Below, piece after piece: positions 31,696 to 41,009 of a DNA stretch of 64,000 nt. The DNA lies in contig JAPKZD010000004.1 of the NCBI GenBank assembly GCA_026393975.1, forward strand, positions 52,226-116,225, read 5' to 3'. Source of the DNA: Candidatus Aminicenantota bacterium. Lineage in GTDB: Bacteria; Acidobacteriota; Aminicenantia; Aminicenantales; Saccharicenantaceae. Position numbers and translations under genes: made by a program. Positions within the stretch are counted from its first letter, which is position 1; the number at the start of each line of letters is the position of its first letter. The notes under the pieces were generated by a model, which searched no databases, was not told the origin of the DNA, and worked only from the letters and a program-made list of their open reading frames with translations.

Positions 31696-32316
31696 ATGGA
31701 GAAACTCGACATCATCGACCGAAGCGGCCAGGCGGCGGCCCAGGTGGACCTGCCGGAGAGCGTCTTCTCCAAAACCGCGAACGACCACCTGATCTACGAG
31801 GCCGTCGTCAACTACCGGGCCAACCAGCGCCAGGGAAACGCGGCGACGAAAACCCGGGCCTTCGTCCGCGGCGGCGGCAAGAAGCCCTGGCGGCAGAAGG
31901 GGACGGGCCGGGCCCGTGTCGGCAGCACACGGTCACCTCTCTGGAGAAAGGGCGGCACGGTCTTCGGCCCCCAGCCTCGCGATTATTCCTACGAGCTGCC
32001 GAAGAAGGCCAAGCGGAGCGCCCTCCGCGCGGCCCTGGCCGGGAAGCACGCGTCCGGGGAGCTCGTCGTCGTCAGCGAGTTCGAGGTCAAGGAACCCAAG
32101 ACCCGGGAGGCCGTCGCCCTGCTCAAGGCGTTCAAGCTCGACTCGGCCCTGCTCGTCGACCTTCACGACAACGCGAACCTGTTCCTCGCGGTCCGGAACC
32201 TGCCCCGGGTCAAGGCGGTCGATGTCTCCGGCCTCAACATCTACGATGTCCTCGCCCACAAGCGGCTGGTCTTCAGCCGCAGGGCGTTCGAGGCCGTCCT
32301 GGAGAAATTGAAGTGA
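31696..32316 (+). CDS. rplD: 50S ribosomal protein L4
   Basis: L4 (206 aa) shows the extended loop KKPWRQKGTGRARVGSTRSPLWRKGG that reaches the exit tunnel, and the globular domain DVSGLNIYDVLAHKRLVFSR. The frame is open from GTG 31675, but GGAGAAGAGGG sits just before ATG 31696, which gives the family N terminus. In Escherichia coli L4 represses the S10 operon; such control is not visible here. Confidence 0.95.
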   Translation: MEKLDIIDRSGQAAAQVDLPESVFSKTANDHLIYEAVVNYRANQRQGNAATKTRAFVRGGGKKPWRQKGTGRARVGSTRSPLWRKGGTVFGPQPRDYSYELPKKAKRSALRAALAGKHASGELVVVSEFEVKEPKTREAVALLKAFKLDSALLVDLHDNANLFLAVRNLPRVKAVDVSGLNIYDVLAHKRLVFSRRAFEAVLEKLK

Positions 32317-32609
32317 TCAAAGACCCCCATAAAATCATCATCCGTCCGGTCATCACGGAAAAGACGACCCAGCTCAAGGGAACGAGCGGGGTCATCTGCT
32401 TCGAGGTCGCCCGGTGCGCCAACAAGATCGAGATCAAGAATGCCATCGAGCTGCTGTTCAAGACCAAGGTCGCCGAAGTCCGGACCCAGATGAAGACGGG
32501 CAAGGTCCGCCGCGTCGGCCGGAACATGGGCAGGACGAAGGACTGGAAGAAGGCCTACGTCCGACTCCAGGAAGGCGAGAAACCGATCGAATACTTCGAG
32601 GCGGTATAA
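32313..32609 (+). CDS. rplW: 50S ribosomal protein L23
   Basis: L23 (98 aa) has the family core [18 protein letters not shown]-like [20 protein letters not shown] and [14 protein letters not shown]. It sits at the tunnel exit, where trigger factor and SRP dock. The start is GTG, overlapping the rplD stop as GTGA, so translation is coupled. Confidence 0.96.
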   Translation: MIKDPHKIIIRPVITEKTTQLKGTSGVICFEVARCANKIEIKNAIELLFKTKVAEVRTQMKTGKVRRVGRNMGRTKDWKKAYVRLQEGEKPIEYFEAV

Positions 32610-32611
32610 AC

Positions 32612-33439
32612 ATGGGCATCAAAACATACAGGCCAAGAACACCCGGCTTGCGTCACAGGACGGGCAACCGGTTCGAAGAGTTGAGCGGCGACGGCCCTTA
32701 CAAGCCCCTGCTCGTGTTCCTGCCCAAGTCCGGCGGGCGCGACAGCCGCGGGCACCTGTCCATGAGGAACAGGGGAGGCGGTCACAAGAGGCTCTACCGG
32801 GTCATCGATTTCAAGAGGGACAAGATCGACATCCCGGGCACCGTGGAGACCGTCGAATACGACCCCAACCGCTCGTCCTTCATCTCCCTCGTGAAGTACC
32901 GGGACGGCGAGAGGCGCTACATCATCTACCCCGTTGGACTGCAGGTCGGGCAGGCGATCATTTCGACCGACCGCCAGGCCGACATCCTGCCGGGCAACGC
33001 CATGCCCCTGCGCTTCATCCCGCTCGGAACGGTCATCCACAACATCGAGCTCCGGAAGGACAAGGGCGGCCAGGTCGCCAAGTCCGCCGGAGCCGGCGCC
33101 CAGATCCTGGCCAAGGAAGGGGACTACGCCCAGGTTCGGATGCCGTCGTCCGAGATCCGGAAGGTCCACCTCGACTGCCGGGCGACGATCGGCCAGATCG
33201 GCAACCTCGACCACTCCAACATCAGCGTCGGCAAGGCCGGTCGAAGCCGCTGGAAGGGCATCCGGCCCCATGTCCGCGGCACGGCCATGAACCCGGTCGA
33301 CCATCCGCACGGCGGCGGCGAAGGCCGCTCCAAGGGCGGCCGCCATCCGGTGAGCCCGGAGGGCATCCCGACCAAGGGCTTCAAGACGCGGCGGAATAAG
33401 CGGACGCAGTCCTTGATCATCCGGCGGAGGAGTAAGTAA
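32612..33439 (+). CDS. rplB: 50S ribosomal protein L2
   Basis: L2 (275 aa) contains [17 protein letters not shown], the central [19 protein letters not shown], and the C-terminal [21 protein letters not shown] with the conserved His near the peptidyl-transferase centre. ATG 32612 follows GAGGCGG, 2 bases after rplW. The longer open frame runs inside rplW and is ignored. Confidence 0.97.
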   Translation: MGIKTYRPRTPGLRHRTGNRFEELSGDGPYKPLLVFLPKSGGRDSRGHLSMRNRGGGHKRLYRVIDFKRDKIDIPGTVETVEYDPNRSSFISLVKYRDGERRYIIYPVGLQVGQAIISTDRQADILPGNAMPLRFIPLGTVIHNIELRKDKGGQVAKSAGAGAQILAKEGDYAQVRMPSSEIRKVHLDCRATIGQIGNLDHSNISVGKAGRSRWKGIRPHVRGTAMNPVDHPHGGGEGRSKGGRHPVSPEGIPTKGFKTRRNKRTQSLIIRRRSK

Positions 33440-33441
33440 CC

Positions 33442-34035
33442 ATGAGCAGATCATTGAAGAAGGGCCCGTTCATCGACGGCCACCTCCTGGAGAAGGTCCA
33501 GGCCCTGGCGACGCCCGGGGGCAAGCGCCAGGTCATCAAGACCTGGTCCCGCCGGTCCACGATCATCCCCGAGATGGTCGGCATGACCATCGGCGTCCAC
33601 AACGGCCGGAAGTTCATTCCGGTCTTCGTCACCGAGAACATGGTCGGGCACAAGCTCGGGGAGTTCTCCCCGACCCGGTATTTCAAGGGCCACACGTCCA
33701 AAGGGCCGCCTCGTGGCCGACCTCATCCGGGACAGGCTCGCCGGGGAGGCCCTGACGATCCTGCGCTTCAGCGACAAGAAAAAGATCGCCGCCATCCTGC
33801 AGAAGGTCCTCCGCTCGGCCATCGCCAACGCCCAGCAGAAGTCGCCGAACGTCGACGTCGACAACCTTTATATCTCGCGGATCCAGATCAACGGAGGCCC
33901 CATGGCCAAGCGGATCCGTCCGGCGCCCATGGGTCGGGCCTACCGCGTCCAGAAGCGGACGAGCCATGTGCATATCTTTCTCGACGAAAAAGGGAGATGA
34001 GACGTGGGACAGAAAACGCATCCATACGGGTTTAG
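33442..34035 (+). CDS. rpsS: 30S ribosomal protein S19, lacking its own stop (runs into rplV out of frame)
   Basis: Residues 1-87 are normal S19: [67 protein letters not shown]19 normally ends at about residue 93. Here no stop follows, and the frame continues for 110 Arg/Pro-rich residues that are simply rplV read out of frame. The next L22-like residues ([11 protein letters not shown]) begin in the +1 frame immediately after FKGHTSK. About 80-100 bases, including the S19 stop, the ribosome-binding site and the L22 start, appear to be missing around 33697-33703. Confidence 0.85.
   Translation: MSRSLKKGPFIDGHLLEKVQALATPGGKRQVIKTWSRRSTIIPEMVGMTIGVHNGRKFIPVFVTENMVGHKLGEFSPTRYFKGHTSKGPPRGRPHPGQARRGGPDDPALQRQEKDRRHPAEGPPLGHRQRPAEVAERRRRQPLYLADPDQRRPHGQADPSGAHGSGLPRPEADEPCAYLSRRKREMRRGTENASIRV
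33713..34000 (+). CDS. rplV: 50S ribosomal protein L22, N-terminally truncated
   Basis: The 95 residues from GTG 33713 match L22 from the VADLIRGK segment onward: [46 protein letters not shown], the tunnel-loop [24 protein letters not shown]22 is usually about 110 aa and begins with a further 20 or so residues ending SPRKAR. In this frame the preceding codons read PKGRL, so the frame really extends left until it meets S19. No ribosome-binding site or normal start is present. See the S19 entry. Confidence 0.85.
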   Translation: MADLIRDRLAGEALTILRFSDKKKIAAILQKVLRSAIANAQQKSPNVDVDNLYISRIQINGGPMAKRIRPAPMGRAYRVQKRTSHVHIFLDEKGR

Positions 34036-34672
34036 GCTCGGCTTCAACAAGCAGTGGACGTCCCGCTGGTTCGCCAAGGGCCCGGACTACCCCCGGCTCA
34101 TCCATGAGGACCTGCGGATGAAAAAGGCCATCAAGGAGAAGTATTTCCACGCCGGCATTGCCGAGATCGACGTCGAGCGCATCGGCCCGAAGATCCGGGT
34201 CATCATCCACACGGCCCGGCCGGGGATCATCATCGGCCGCGGCGGCAAGGAGATCGAGAGCCTCAAGGCCTTACTGGAGACGATCGCCAAGAGGGATGTC
34301 TACGTCGACATCCGCGAAGTCGACAGACCCGAGCTCAACGCCCTCCTCATCGGCGAGAGCATCGCCGTCCAGCTCGAGAAGCGCATCGCCTACCGCCGGG
34401 CCATGCGGAAGGCCGTGGAATTCGCCCTCAAGATGGGGGCCAAGGGCATCAAGGTCATGTGCGCCGGCCGTCTCGGCGGCGTGGAGATCGCCCGCTCGGA
34501 GTGGTACCTGAAGGGGCGGCTCCCCTTGCAGACGCTGCGGGCGGACATCGACTTCGCCCGCACCGAGGCCTTCACAACCTACGGCCAGATCGGCATCAAG
34601 GTCTGGGTTTACCGGGGCGACGTCGAGAAGCCCAAGATGACATCCCAGGTAGCCGAAGTCGAGGAGATCTAG
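34004..34672 (+). CDS. rpsC: 30S ribosomal protein S3
   Basis: S3 (222 aa) starts [20 protein letters not shown] from a GTG codon and has the KH domain with the GRGG loop ([19 protein letters not shown]) and the C-terminal signature [28 protein letters not shown]. It lies 3 bases after rplV. The order rplV-rpsC-rplP is standard. Confidence 0.97.
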   Translation: MGQKTHPYGFRLGFNKQWTSRWFAKGPDYPRLIHEDLRMKKAIKEKYFHAGIAEIDVERIGPKIRVIIHTARPGIIIGRGGKEIESLKALLETIAKRDVYVDIREVDRPELNALLIGESIAVQLEKRIAYRRAMRKAVEFALKMGAKGIKVMCAGRLGGVEIARSEWYLKGRLPLQTLRADIDFARTEAFTTYGQIGIKVWVYRGDVEKPKMTSQVAEVEEI

Positions 34673-34674
34673 CC

Positions 34675-35097
34675 ATGTTGATGCCCGCGAAAGTCAAGTA
34701 TCGCAAGCAGCAGCGCGGCCGCATGCGGGGCAAGGCCCTGCGGGGCGGCACGCTGACGTTCGGGGAGTTCGGCCTGCAGGCCCTCGAACCCGGCTGGCTG
34801 TCCTCGCGTCAGATCGAGGCCGGCCGCATCACCATTTCCCGGCACATGAAGAGAAAGGGCAAGCTGTGGATCCGGACCTTCCCCTGGAAGTCGGTCACCA
34901 AGAAGCCGACCGAGGTCCGCATGGGCAAGGGCAAGGGCGACCCCGAGTTCTGGGTCGACGTCATCCGCCCGGGCAAGATCCTTTTCGAGCTCGAAGGGGT
35001 CACTCTCGAGGAGGCCCGGGAGGCCATGCGCCTGGCCGGCCACAAGCTGCCCGTCAAGACGCGTTTCATCTCCCGGGAAGCGAGAGAACTCAGATGA
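34675..35097 (+). CDS. rplP: 50S ribosomal protein L16
   Basis: L16 (140 aa) has [42 protein letters not shown] and the signature [24 protein letters not shown], near the A-site tRNA. ATG 34675 follows rpsC by 2 bases. The open frame from 34459 is a shadow inside rpsC. The stop overlaps rpmC as ATGA. Confidence 0.97.
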   Translation: MLMPAKVKYRKQQRGRMRGKALRGGTLTFGEFGLQALEPGWLSSRQIEAGRITISRHMKRKGKLWIRTFPWKSVTKKPTEVRMGKGKGDPEFWVDVIRPGKILFELEGVTLEEAREAMRLAGHKLPVKTRFISREARELR

Positions 35098-35291
35098 AGA
35101 TCAAAGAACTGAAAGAGATGTCGACGGACGAGCTGAAGCACAGGGAGGCAGAGCTCGTCGAACAGCTCTTCAAGCTCCGGTTCCAGAAGTCCCTGGGGCA
35201 GTTGGAGAGCCCGATGAAGATCAAGAACATCAGGAGGGACATCGCCCGTATCAAGACGCTCGTGAACCAAACGCCGAAGGCAACGGAGTAG
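35094..35291 (+). CDS. rpmC: 50S ribosomal protein L29
   Basis: L29 (65 aa) is a two-helix protein beside the tunnel exit. It reads [20 protein letters not shown], then [31 protein letters not shown], which is the family signature. The ATG overlaps the rplP stop. The frame is open upstream inside rplP, but that part is not L29. Confidence 0.96.
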   Translation: MKIKELKEMSTDELKHREAELVEQLFKLRFQKSLGQLESPMKIKNIRRDIARIKTLVNQTPKATE

Positions 35292-35294
35292 CGC

Positions 35295-35597
35295 ATGGAC
35301 ACCACAGGACAGAAACGGAAGACGACCAAGGTCGGGAAGGTCGTCGCCAAGAAGATGAAGAAGACGGTCACGGTCCAGGTGGAACGGCAGATCCGTCACC
35401 CTCTCTACAAGAAGACCATCCGGAGGAAGCAGACGTTCCTCGTCCACGATGAGACCGAGAAGTGCAAGCTCGGCGACGTCGTCCGGATTATCGAGACGCG
35501 GCCGATCAGCAAGACGAAGCGCTGGCGCGTCCTCGAGATCGTCGGCCTGACGCCGGCCGCGACGGCGTCCGAGATCGATAGCGGAGAGTTGAAATGA
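35295..35597 (+). CDS. rpsQ: 30S ribosomal protein S17
   Basis: S17 (100 aa) shows the OB-fold core [33 protein letters not shown], then [25 protein letters not shown]-terminal tail of about 15 residues ([15 protein letters not shown]) is longer than usual. It starts 3 bases after rpmC and ends overlapping rplN as ATGA. Confidence 0.96.
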   Translation: MDTTGQKRKTTKVGKVVAKKMKKTVTVQVERQIRHPLYKKTIRRKQTFLVHDETEKCKLGDVVRIIETRPISKTKRWRVLEIVGLTPAATASEIDSGELK

Positions 35598-35962
35598 TCC
35601 AGATGAACACGATGCTCAAGGTCGCCGACAACTCCGGCGCCCGGCGGATCATGGCCATCACGCCGCTCGGCGGCAGCGTCGGCCGGATCGCCCGGATCGG
35701 GGACGTCATCTCCGCGACTGTCAAGGAAGCCGCCCCGGAAAGCAAGGTCAAGAAGGGCACGGTCATCCGGGCGGTCGTCGTCCGCACCCGCAAGGAGATG
35801 CGCCGCAAGGACGGGTCCTACATCCGGTTCGAGGACAACGCCGCGGTGATCATCGACAAGACGGGAGAACCCGTGGGGACGCGCGTGTTCGGCCCCGTGG
35901 GGCGCGAACTCCGGGAACGGAAGTTCATGAAGATCATCTCCCTCGCCCCGGAGGTCCTGTGA
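35594..35962 (+). CDS. rplN: 50S ribosomal protein L14
   Basis: L14 (122 aa) begins [20 protein letters not shown] and contains [29 protein letters not shown] and [23 protein letters not shown], the standard ending. It is the first gene of the classical spc group. It overlaps rpsQ, and the rplX ATG overlaps its TGA. Confidence 0.97.
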   Translation: MIQMNTMLKVADNSGARRIMAITPLGGSVGRIARIGDVISATVKEAAPESKVKKGTVIRAVVVRTRKEMRRKDGSYIRFEDNAAVIIDKTGEPVGTRVFGPVGRELRERKFMKIISLAPEVL

Positions 35963-36294
35963 TGCACAAGATCCAGCTCAAGAAGAACGACCTCGTCTTC
36001 GTCATCCGCGGCAAGGACAAGGGGAAGACGGGCAAGGTCCTGAAGCTCATCCCCGAGACCAACCGGGTCATCGTCGAGAGGATCAATTTCAGCAAGCACT
36101 TCGTCAAGGCCGACCGCAGCCGGAACGTCCAGGGCGGGGTCATGGAGAAGGAAGCCCCGATCGCCGTGGCCAACGTCATGCTCTACTGCTCGGAGTGCGG
36201 GCAGGGCGTGCGCGCCCGGAGCCGGAGGCTCGAGGACGGCAGCAAGATCCGGCTCTGCCACCGGTGCGAGACGATGATCGAGAAGCAGAAGTGA
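35962..36294 (+). CDS. rplX: 50S ribosomal protein L24, C-terminal CxxC pairs
   Basis: L24 (110 aa) has the KOW motif [23 protein letters not shown] and [28 protein letters not shown]. The C-terminal part has two CxxC pairs (YCSECGQG and LCHRCE), which suggests a zinc site in the L24 tail. A GTG 3 bases earlier is possible, but the ATG within TGATG is preferred. Confidence 0.96.
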   Translation: MHKIQLKKNDLVFVIRGKDKGKTGKVLKLIPETNRVIVERINFSKHFVKADRSRNVQGGVMEKEAPIAVANVMLYCSECGQGVRARSRRLEDGSKIRLCHRCETMIEKQK

Positions 36295-36304
36295 GGATGC
36301 CCCA

Positions 36305-36847
36305 ATGAGCCGCTTATATGACAGGTACCGGAAAGACGTGGTCCCCGAGCTCCAGAAGGAGCTCGGCATCACGAATATCATGGCCGTGCCACGCCTGGAC
36401 AAGATCATCGTCAACGTCGGCGTCGGCGACGCTATCCAGAACAGCAAGCTCCTGGACACGGCCAAGGCCGAGCTGGCCTTGATCACCGGCCAGCTCCCCG
36501 GCATCGGGCGGGCCAAGAAGTCGATTTCGTCCTTCAAGCTGAGGAAGGGCCAGCCCATCGCCTGCTACGTCACCCTCCGCAACCGGAGGATGTATGAGTT
36601 CTTCGACCGGCTGGTTAACATCGTCCTGCCGCGGGTCCGGGACTTCCGCGGCGTCCCGCCCACGTCCTTCGACAGCCGGGGCAACTACACCCTGGGGATG
36701 CGCGACCAGCTCGTGTTCCCCGAGATCGATTACACCAAGGTCGAGCGGCCGCGGGGGATGAACATCACCATCGTCACGACGGCCCGGACGGACAAGGAAG
36801 CCCAGGCTCTCCTCAAGAAGCTGGGCATGCCTTTCCGGGAATCCTGA
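36305..36847 (+). CDS. rplE: 50S ribosomal protein L5
   Basis: L5 (180 aa) binds 5S rRNA in the central protuberance. Motifs are [79 protein letters not shown] and the [19 protein letters not shown] end. It lies 10 bases after rplX. Confidence 0.97.
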   Translation: MSRLYDRYRKDVVPELQKELGITNIMAVPRLDKIIVNVGVGDAIQNSKLLDTAKAELALITGQLPGIGRAKKSISSFKLRKGQPIACYVTLRNRRMYEFFDRLVNIVLPRVRDFRGVPPTSFDSRGNYTLGMRDQLVFPEIDYTKVERPRGMNITIVTTARTDKEAQALLKKLGMPFRES

Positions 36848-36861
36848 GAAGCGAGGTAAAC

Positions 36862-37047
36862 GTGGCAACTTCAGCGCGCATGGCCAAAATGGTCAGGAAA
36901 CCGAAATACGCGATACGGATCCGCCACCGCTGCCGGCTCTGCGGCCGCCCCCGGGCCTATTACCGGAAGTTCGACCTCTGCCGCCTGTGCTTCCGCGAGC
37001 TCGCCCTCAAGGGGGAGATCCCGGGCGTCACGAAGTCGTCCTGGTGA
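36862..37047 (+). CDS. rpsN: 30S ribosomal protein S14, zinc type
   Basis: This is the short zinc-binding S14 (61 aa), with C24-x2-C27 and C40-x2-C43 in [24 protein letters not shown] and the terminal GVTKSSW. The start is GTG 36862, giving the family length; an internal ATG at 36880 would remove a conserved segment. Its place between rplE and rpsH is standard. Confidence 0.96.
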   Translation: MATSARMAKMVRKPKYAIRIRHRCRLCGRPRAYYRKFDLCRLCFRELALKGEIPGVTKSSW

Positions 37048-37068
37048 CATCGGAGAAAGGATCAAACC

Positions 37069-37458
37069 ATGGATTCCATTTCAGATCTGCTTACCCGGAT
37101 TCGTAACGGCGCGAAGTCCAAGAAGAGGGAAGTCAACATCCCCTCCTGCCGGCTGGGAATCGAGGTCGTCAAGATCCTCAGGGAGGAGGGGTACGTCAAG
37201 AACTACAAGGTCATCGAGGACAGCAAGCAGGGGATCCTCAACGTGACGCTCAAGTACACCGATGACAACAAGAGCGTCATCAGCGGCATCAAGCGGGTCA
37301 GCAAGCCGGGCTGCCGGATCTACTGCACCAAGGATTCCGTTCCCAAGGTCCTGGACGGCCTGGGCCTCGTCATCGTCTCCACTTCCCGGGGCGTGCTGAC
37401 GGGGCGGTCGTGCGAGGAGCTGGGGGCGGGCGGCGAAGTCCTCTGCAGCATCTGGTAG
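37069..37458 (+). CDS. rpsH: 30S ribosomal protein S8
   Basis: S8 (129 aa) opens MDSISDLLTRIRNGAKSKKREV and has ILREEGYVKNYKVIEDSKQGILNVTLKY, GIKRVSKPGCRIY and STSRGVLTGRSCEELGAGGEVLC, covering both domains. It binds helix 21 of 16S rRNA, and in E. coli represses the spc operon. It lies 21 bases after rpsN. Confidence 0.97.
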   Translation: MDSISDLLTRIRNGAKSKKREVNIPSCRLGIEVVKILREEGYVKNYKVIEDSKQGILNVTLKYTDDNKSVISGIKRVSKPGCRIYCTKDSVPKVLDGLGLVIVSTSRGVLTGRSCEELGAGGEVLCSIW

Positions 37459-37476
37459 GCGCGAGGAGAGGGTAGC

Positions 37477-38022
37477 ATGTCAAGAATCGGGAAAAAGCCC
37501 ATCACGATACCGGCGGGCGTGACCGTCACGCCCCATCCGGACAGGATCGATTTTGAGGGGAAGAAGGGGAAGCTCTCCTCTCCGCTCCAGCCGGGCATCT
37601 CGGCCGTCCTGGAAGGGACGAACCTCGTCCTGACCCGGGCCGAAGAGACCCAGACCGCCCGGGCCAACCACGGCCTCTGCCGGGCCCTGGCCCGGAACGC
37701 CGTCGCCGGGGTATCCGAAGGATTCTCCAAGAAGCTGGAGATCGTCGGCGTCGGCTACAAGGCCAAGGTCGACAAGAACAAGCTTGAGCTCAACCTGGGC
37801 TATTCTCGGCCGATCATCTACGCCATCCCCGAGGGCGTCGAGGTCGTCGCCGAGAAGCCCACGCTGCTCACCGTCCGGGGCATCGACCGGCAGAAAGTAG
37901 GCCAGGTCGCCGACGACATCAAGAGACTCCGCATCCCGGACCCCTACAAGCAGAAGGGCGTCCGCTACCTCGGCGAGAAGCTCATCAAAAAAGAACGAAA
38001 GGCGGGGGTGACCGGTGCTTAA
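37477..38022 (+). CDS. rplF: 50S ribosomal protein L6
   Basis: L6 (181 aa) contains MSRIGKKPITIPAGVTVT, ANHGLCRALARNAVAGVSEGFSKKLEIVGVGYKA and the C-terminal PDPYKQKGVRYLGEKLIKKERKAGVTGA. It is located near the sarcin-ricin loop. It overlaps rplR by 8 bases. Confidence 0.97.
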   Translation: MSRIGKKPITIPAGVTVTPHPDRIDFEGKKGKLSSPLQPGISAVLEGTNLVLTRAEETQTARANHGLCRALARNAVAGVSEGFSKKLEIVGVGYKAKVDKNKLELNLGYSRPIIYAIPEGVEVVAEKPTLLTVRGIDRQKVGQVADDIKRLRIPDPYKQKGVRYLGEKLIKKERKAGVTGA

Positions 38023-38389
38023 AGACAAGACGATCGAAAAAAAGGTGCGGGACGACCGTCTCCGGAAACGGATCCGGGAGAAGGTCAAGGGGACGCCCGA
38101 GCGGCCCCGGGTCCACGTGTTCAAGAGCAACGCCTATATCTATACCCAAGTGATCGACGACCGGGAGGGTTCGGTCCTCCTGACCGCTTCGACCCTGGAG
38201 AAGGAGTTCCGCGAAAAAGCCAAGAGCACCAAGAACAAGGACGCCTGTGGCCTTCTCGGCGAACTCCTGGGCAAGCGGCTCAAGGCGGCCAAGATCGAGA
38301 GGGTCGTTTTCGACCGGGGGGTCCACCCCTACCACGGACGCATCAAGACCCTAGCGGACGCCATTCGGAAAGAAGGCATCCAGTTCTGA
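38015..38389 (+). CDS. rplR: 50S ribosomal protein L18
   Basis: L18 (124 aa) binds 5S rRNA. Motifs are RKRIREKVKGTPERPRVHVFKSNAYIYTQVIDD, VFDRGVHPYHGRIKTLADAIRKEGIQF, the family C terminus. The start is GTG 38015 inside the end of rplF. An N-terminal run of Lys/Asp residues precedes the core. Confidence 0.96.
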   Translation: MLKDKTIEKKVRDDRLRKRIREKVKGTPERPRVHVFKSNAYIYTQVIDDREGSVLLTASTLEKEFREKAKSTKNKDACGLLGELLGKRLKAAKIERVVFDRGVHPYHGRIKTLADAIRKEGIQF

Positions 38390-38417
38390 GCGGACGGCCG
38401 AATAAGGAGAGACAAGC

Positions 38418-38936
38418 GTGGACGATCGTAAACACAGGAAAATCGGAGTTCTCGATGAAGAGGGCATGGAGCTCAAGGACCAGGTCATTTCCATCCGCCG
38501 GGTCACCAAGGTCGTCAAGGGCGGCAAGAATATGAGCTTTTCGGCCCTCGTCGCCGTCGGCGACGAACGGGGCCGGGTCGGCATCGGCAAGGGCAAGGCC
38601 CGCGAAGTCCCCCAGGCCATCGCTAAGGGCGTCGAAGCGGCGCGGAAGAGCATGATCCGGGTGCCCCTGGCCGACACGACCATCCCCCATCTCGTCAAGG
38701 GGGTGGACGGGGCCGGGCTGGTCGTCCTGCGTCCGGCTTCGAAGGGCACGGGCGTCATCGCCGGCGGCGCGGTCCGCGTCATCATGCAGCTCGCTGGGAT
38801 CCGGGACATCCTGACCAAGTCCATCCGCAGCAACAACCCCCTCAGCGTCGCCAACGCGACCCTGGACGCCCTGCGGCAGATCCGGAACCCCGAGGACGTG
38901 GCCAAGATGCGCGGAAAGGCGAAAGGTGCGCTATGA
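38418..38936 (+). CDS. rpsE: 30S ribosomal protein S5
   Basis: S5 (172 aa) has the double-stranded RNA-binding domain (LKDQVISIRRVTKVVKGGKNMSFSALVAVGD, RGRVGIGKGKAREVPQAI) and the C-terminal GTGVIAGGAVRVIMQLAGIRDILTKSIRSNN. It is important for decoding fidelity. The start codon is GTG 38418, with GGAGAG upstream. Confidence 0.97.
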   Translation: MDDRKHRKIGVLDEEGMELKDQVISIRRVTKVVKGGKNMSFSALVAVGDERGRVGIGKGKAREVPQAIAKGVEAARKSMIRVPLADTTIPHLVKGVDGAGLVVLRPASKGTGVIAGGAVRVIMQLAGIRDILTKSIRSNNPLSVANATLDALRQIRNPEDVAKMRGKAKGAL

Positions 38937-39184
38937 CGGACAAAGAAACCAAACCCAAGAAGACGCCGAAGCGCGCGGAAATAGCGGCGGCCTCCGTGAC
39001 GTACGTGAAGGTCACTCTCGTCCGAAGCCTCATCGGCACCCCCCGCATCCAGCGGGAGACGGCCAAGGGCCTCGGCCTGCGTAAGCTCAACTCTCATGCG
39101 GTACTCAAGGAGACTCCAGAGACGCTCGGGATGGTCCGCAAGATCATCCACGCGCTCAAGGTGGAAACGGTGGAGAAGCCATGA
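38933..39184 (+). CDS. rpmD: 50S ribosomal protein L30, long form
   Basis: L30 is normally about 60 aa; here 83 aa. The core [54 protein letters not shown] is standard. A charged extension of about 23 residues ([20 protein letters not shown]) precedes it. The ATG overlaps the rpsE stop as ATGA, supporting the long start. The end overlaps rplO. Confidence 0.94.
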   Translation: MTDKETKPKKTPKRAEIAAASVTYVKVTLVRSLIGTPRIQRETAKGLGLRKLNSHAVLKETPETLGMVRKIIHALKVETVEKP

Positions 39185-39633
39185 ACCTCAGCAACCTGAA
39201 ACCGGCCCAAGGATCGAGGAAGGACCGAAAGAGGGTGGGGCGGGGCCCCGGCTCCGGCCTGGGAAAGACCGCCGGGCGCGGCAGCAAGGGTCAGAAATCG
39301 GGCAGCGGCTATTCCCGTAAGCGCGGGTTCGAGGGCGGCCAGATGCCGCTCACCCGGCGCATCCCCAAGCGCGGCTTCACCAACATCTTTCGGACCGAGT
39401 TGACGGTCGTCAATCTGGATCGCCTGGCCAAGCTCCGGAAAGAAGAGATCCGGCCCAAGGACATGGCCGACCACGGCCTGATCAAGAAGGAATCCGAGCG
39501 GGTGAAGATCCTCGGGCGGGGCGATCTCACCTCGGCCAAGACCATCCACGCCCACCAATTCTCCGAGTCGGCCGTGAAGAAGATCGAGGCCAAGGGCGGC
39601 AAGGCCGTCGTCATCGGGAAAGACCCATGTTAG
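39181..39633 (+). CDS. rplO: 50S ribosomal protein L15
   Basis: L15 (150 aa) has the glycine/arginine-rich N-terminal tail ([30 protein letters not shown]) followed by [17 protein letters not shown] and a globular domain ending [14 protein letters not shown]. It overlaps rpmD by 4 bases and secY by 7 bases. Confidence 0.97.
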   Translation: MNLSNLKPAQGSRKDRKRVGRGPGSGLGKTAGRGSKGQKSGSGYSRKRGFEGGQMPLTRRIPKRGFTNIFRTELTVVNLDRLAKLRKEEIRPKDMADHGLIKKESERVKILGRGDLTSAKTIHAHQFSESAVKKIEAKGGKAVVIGKDPC

Positions 39634-41009
39634 ACAGCATCCGCAATATCTTCAGCATTCCCGAGCTGCGGAAGAGGGTCATCTTCACCCTCCTCCTCCT
39701 CGCGGTCTACCGGATCGGCGGGCAGATCCCGAACCCAGGCCTCAGCGCGACGGCCCTCCAGGAGTTCTGGCAGTCGCAGAAGGGGTCCCTGCTCGGCTTC
39801 ATCGACCTGTTCTCCGGCCGGAACATGTCCCGCATGACGATCTTCGCCCTGGGCATCATGCCCTACATCAGCGCGTCCATCATCCTGCAGCTGCTGACGG
39901 TCGTCTGGCCCTACCTCGAGCGCCTGTCCAAGGAAGGGGAGCTCGGCCGGAAGAAGATCACCCAGTACACGCGTTACGGCACGATCGTCATCTGCCTCAT
40001 CCAGGCCATCGGCATCTCCATCTTCCTCCAGGCCCTGAGGACCCCCGCCGGGGCGCCCATCGTCCTCAACCCGGGCTGGGGCTTCAAGCTGCTGACCGTC
40101 CTGACCCTGACGACGGGGACCGTCTTTGTCATGTGGCTCGGCGAGCAGATCTCGGAGCGCGGCATCGGCAACGGCATCTCGCTCATCATCTTCGCCGGTA
40201 TCGTCGTCAATTTCCCGACCGGGCTCAACAAGATGGTCTCCGGCCTGCGGACCGGCGCCATGGACCCCCTCAAGATGATCTTCCTGGGCGCCATCATGGT
40301 CGCGGTCATCGCCTTCATCGTCTTCGTCGAACGGGGTCAGCGCCGCATCCCCGTCTCCTATGCGAAACGGGTCGTCGGCCGGAAAGTCTACGGCGGCCAG
40401 AGCACCCACCTGCCGCTCCGCGTCAACACGGGCGGCGTCATCCCGATCATCTTCGCCGCCTCGGTCATCACCATCCCGGCCACGGCGGCCAACCTCATCA
40501 AGGTCCCCGTCATCCAGACGGTCGCCGCCCAGTTCGGGCTAGGCATGCCCCTCTACAACCTGGTCTACATCGCGGCCATCATCTTCTTCACCTATTTCTA
40601 CATCTCGATCATCTTCAACCCGGTCGACGTCGCCGACAACCTCCGCAAGTACGGCGGCTTCATCCCGGGCATCCGGCCGGGGAAGACCACCTCGGACTAC
40701 ATCGACGACGTCCTCAGCCGGATCACCCTCGCCGGCGCGATCTACCTCGCTGCCGTGGCTATCCTGCCCGAGTTCTTGATCACGGGCTTCAAGGCCCAGG
40801 CCCTGCCCTGGATCGGCCCCTTCCTCGAGGCCAACCTGCCCAAGTTCATCACCCAGGGCCTCGGCGTCGAATTCATGTTCGGCGGCACGTCCATCCTCAT
40901 CGTCGTAGGCGTGGCCATGGACACCATGCAGCAGATCGAGGCCCAGCTCGTCATGCGCCACTACGACGGTTTCATGCGCCGCAGCCGGATCCGGGGGAGA
41001 AGGGGATGA
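39627..41009 (+). CDS. secY: protein translocase subunit SecY
   Basis: The 460-aa channel subunit has about ten hydrophobic helices, the plug-region ELRKRVIFTLLLLAVYRIG, MPYISASIILQLLT, the family signature LGEQISERGIGNGISLIIFAGIV, and the C5 loop GRKVYGGQSTHLPLRVNTGGVIPIIFA. Its partner SecE is encoded at 14870. It overlaps rplO and adk, so it is translated within the spc operon. Confidence 0.98.
   Translation: MLDSIRNIFSIPELRKRVIFTLLLLAVYRIGGQIPNPGLSATALQEFWQSQKGSLLGFIDLFSGRNMSRMTIFALGIMPYISASIILQLLTVVWPYLERLSKEGELGRKKITQYTRYGTIVICLIQAIGISIFLQALRTPAGAPIVLNPGWGFKLLTVLTLTTGTVFVMWLGEQISERGIGNGISLIIFAGIVVNFPTGLNKMVSGLRTGAMDPLKMIFLGAIMVAVIAFIVFVERGQRRIPVSYAKRVVGRKVYGGQSTHLPLRVNTGGVIPIIFAASVITIPATAANLIKVPVIQTVAAQFGLGMPLYNLVYIAAIIFFTYFYISIIFNPVDVADNLRKYGGFIPGIRPGKTTSDYIDDVLSRITLAGAIYLAAVAILPEFLITGFKAQALPWIGPFLEANLPKFITQGLGVEFMFGGTSILIVVGVAMDTMQQIEAQLVMRHYDGFMRRSRIRGRRG

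Noticed and set aside
33715..34035. S19 C-terminal extension of 110 residues as a real domain
   Set aside because: The residues are L22 codons read out of frame (Arg/Pro/Gln-rich), and the in-frame L22 protein is clearly recognisable in the same DNA.
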